5,488 bases of DNA from an uncultured Clostridia bacterium (GTDB taxonomy: Bacteria; Bacillota; Clostridia; Oscillospirales; CAG-272). The position numbers were made by a program, and so were the translations under genes. Below are positions 5,155-5,488 of the stretch, piece by piece (the first letter of the stretch is position 1; each line of letters opens with the position of its first letter). Under the pieces are notes generated by a model, which saw only the letters and a list, made by a program, of their open reading frames with translations, was not told where the DNA came from and did no database searches. The stretch lies in the NCBI GenBank assembly GCA_905235755.1, contig CAJONA010000082.1:1-5488 (forward strand), given 5' to 3'.

Positions 5155-5171
5155 ATCGCCCGTGGGGCGAT
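5155..5171. repeat. Short perfect inverted repeat
   Basis: ATCGCCC (5155-5161) pairs with GGGCGAT (5165-5171) around GTG. It is not followed by a T-run, so it is probably part of a repeat element rather than a terminator. Confidence 0.6.
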
Positions 5172-5308
5172 ATGTTCGCGCTATGTCGCGTGCTTACGGC
5201 TTTATCAGCAAACGACCTTCGGCGTATGGCGACCTGTCGATGCTTGCGAGACAGCAGCGCCACAGAACGCCGAGAGAAGTGCAGCCGACAAGAGCTTTCT
5301 TTTGTGCT

Positions 5309-5337
5309 TCTTTTCTTTCGCTCCCCGAAAGAAAAGA
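5309..5337. repeat. Pyrimidine/purine hairpin, copy 2 (opposite orientation to copy 1)
   Basis: TCTTTTCTTTCG (5309-5320) pairs perfectly with CGAAAGAAAAGA (5326-5337) around CTCCC. The left flank GCTTTCTTTTGTGCT resembles the reverse complement of the right flank of copy 1 (near 4897-4910). The two copies bracket about 470 bases. Confidence 0.75.
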
Positions 5338-5345
5338 GCGAAACT

Positions 5346-5360
5346 CCCGTGTTGCACGGG
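5346..5360. repeat. Short perfect inverted repeat beside the right-hand element
   Basis: CCCGTG (5346-5351) pairs with CACGGG (5355-5360) around TTG. It sits between pyrimidine hairpin copy 2 and the MITE-like element. Confidence 0.6.
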
Positions 5361-5363
5361 AAA

Positions 5364-5488
5364 GGACAATCCCTCAGTCGCTCCGCGATAGCTGTCTCGC
5401 CTGCGGGCTCGGTCACGGTGCCGTTCTGACGACCATTCAGGTCGTCATTCATTGCGGCACCGCCGCTACGCTACTTTGCACAAGGGAG
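5364..5488. repeat. Palindromic MITE/REP-like element, cut by the window end
   Basis: It starts with GGACAATCCCTCAGTCGCTC and reaches TTTGCACAAGGGAG at the window edge. Both ends resemble a family of dispersed intergenic repeats I recall from gut Oscillospirales and related Clostridia. The core is a nested hairpin: outer CGGTGCCG (5416-5423) with CGGCACCG (5455-5462), inner TGACGACC (5427-5434) with GGTCGTCA (5440-5447) around ATTCA. The right end is probably incomplete. There is no coding capacity for a transposase, so movement would need one in trans. The family assignment is from memory. Confidence 0.6.

Larger units (their letters stand above)
4802..5488. other. Gene-free, repeat-rich intergenic stretch
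   Basis: About 690 bases up to the window end hold no credible protein gene. The open frames on both strands between about 5080 and 5450 overlap each other almost completely, lack ribosome sites, read through hairpin sequences and give arginine/serine-rich low-quality proteins. I see no tRNA, rRNA or riboswitch that I can recognise. The stretch contains a dense set of inverted repeats, listed separately, and looks like an accumulation of small non-coding repeat elements. The GC-rich hairpins GCGGCGC/GCGCCGC (4811-4817 with 4827-4833) and GCGCCG/CGGCGC (4845-4850 with 4854-4859) lie at its left end. Confidence 0.75.

Noticed and set aside
5082..5452. Overlapping open frames of about 115 codons on both strands (5082-5429 plus, 5108-5452 minus)
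   Set aside because: They cover the same DNA, pass through several hairpins, have no ribosome site and give low-complexity basic proteins. This is typical of spurious frames in repeats.
1..5488. CRISPR array, tRNA or rRNA genes, DnaA-box cluster, Noc-binding sites
   Set aside because: I looked on both strands and saw no regularly spaced direct repeats, no tRNA arm pattern, no cluster of TTATNCACA-type boxes and no ATTTCCCGGGAAAT-like site. The origin itself is probably outside the window.

Overview
The window looks like chromosomal DNA near the replication origin of a Clostridia-type Firmicute with fairly high GC. The gene order (end of mnmG, rsmG, a ParB/Noc-like gene, parA/soj, parB/spo0J) matches the classic gidA-gidB-noc-soj-spo0J cluster of Firmicutes. 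The repeat at the far right resembles dispersed repeats I associate with gut Oscillospirales genomes. That placement is from memory and is an inference. All supported genes are on the + strand.

Left part (1-1967): the last 391 codons of mnmG (tRNA wobble-uridine modification) overlap the start of rsmG (16S rRNA m7G527 methyltransferase). A strong intrinsic terminator follows. Middle (2002-2490): a small gene sits in the position of noc. It encodes a ParB-type N-terminal domain joined directly to what looks like a Noc-type C-terminal segment, with no helix-turn-helix domain. Its terminator lies just before two parS-like palindromes, at 2474-2489 and 2518-2533. The second abuts a fully consensus promoter (TTGACA, 17 bp, TGATATAAT) that drives parA-parB (2598-4227). 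ParB, its ParA ATPase partner and the parS sites form a chromosome segregation module, and the layout suggests ParB autoregulation.

Right part (4228-4801): an extended -10 promoter overlapped by a good match to the Gram-positive LexA (SOS) box precedes a 142-residue protein of unknown function with two predicted membrane segments, followed by a strong terminator. From 4802 to the end (about 690 bases) I see no credible gene. The stretch is packed with inverted repeats: two related pyrimidine-rich hairpins in opposite orientation, an A/T-rich hairpin, a 42-base near-palindrome, and at the right edge the start of a palindromic MITE/REP-like element cut by the window end.

The points most worth a second look are the Noc-like protein lacking an HTH, the parS-promoter arrangement, and the possible SOS control of the membrane protein. 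I found no wholly unprecedented system.
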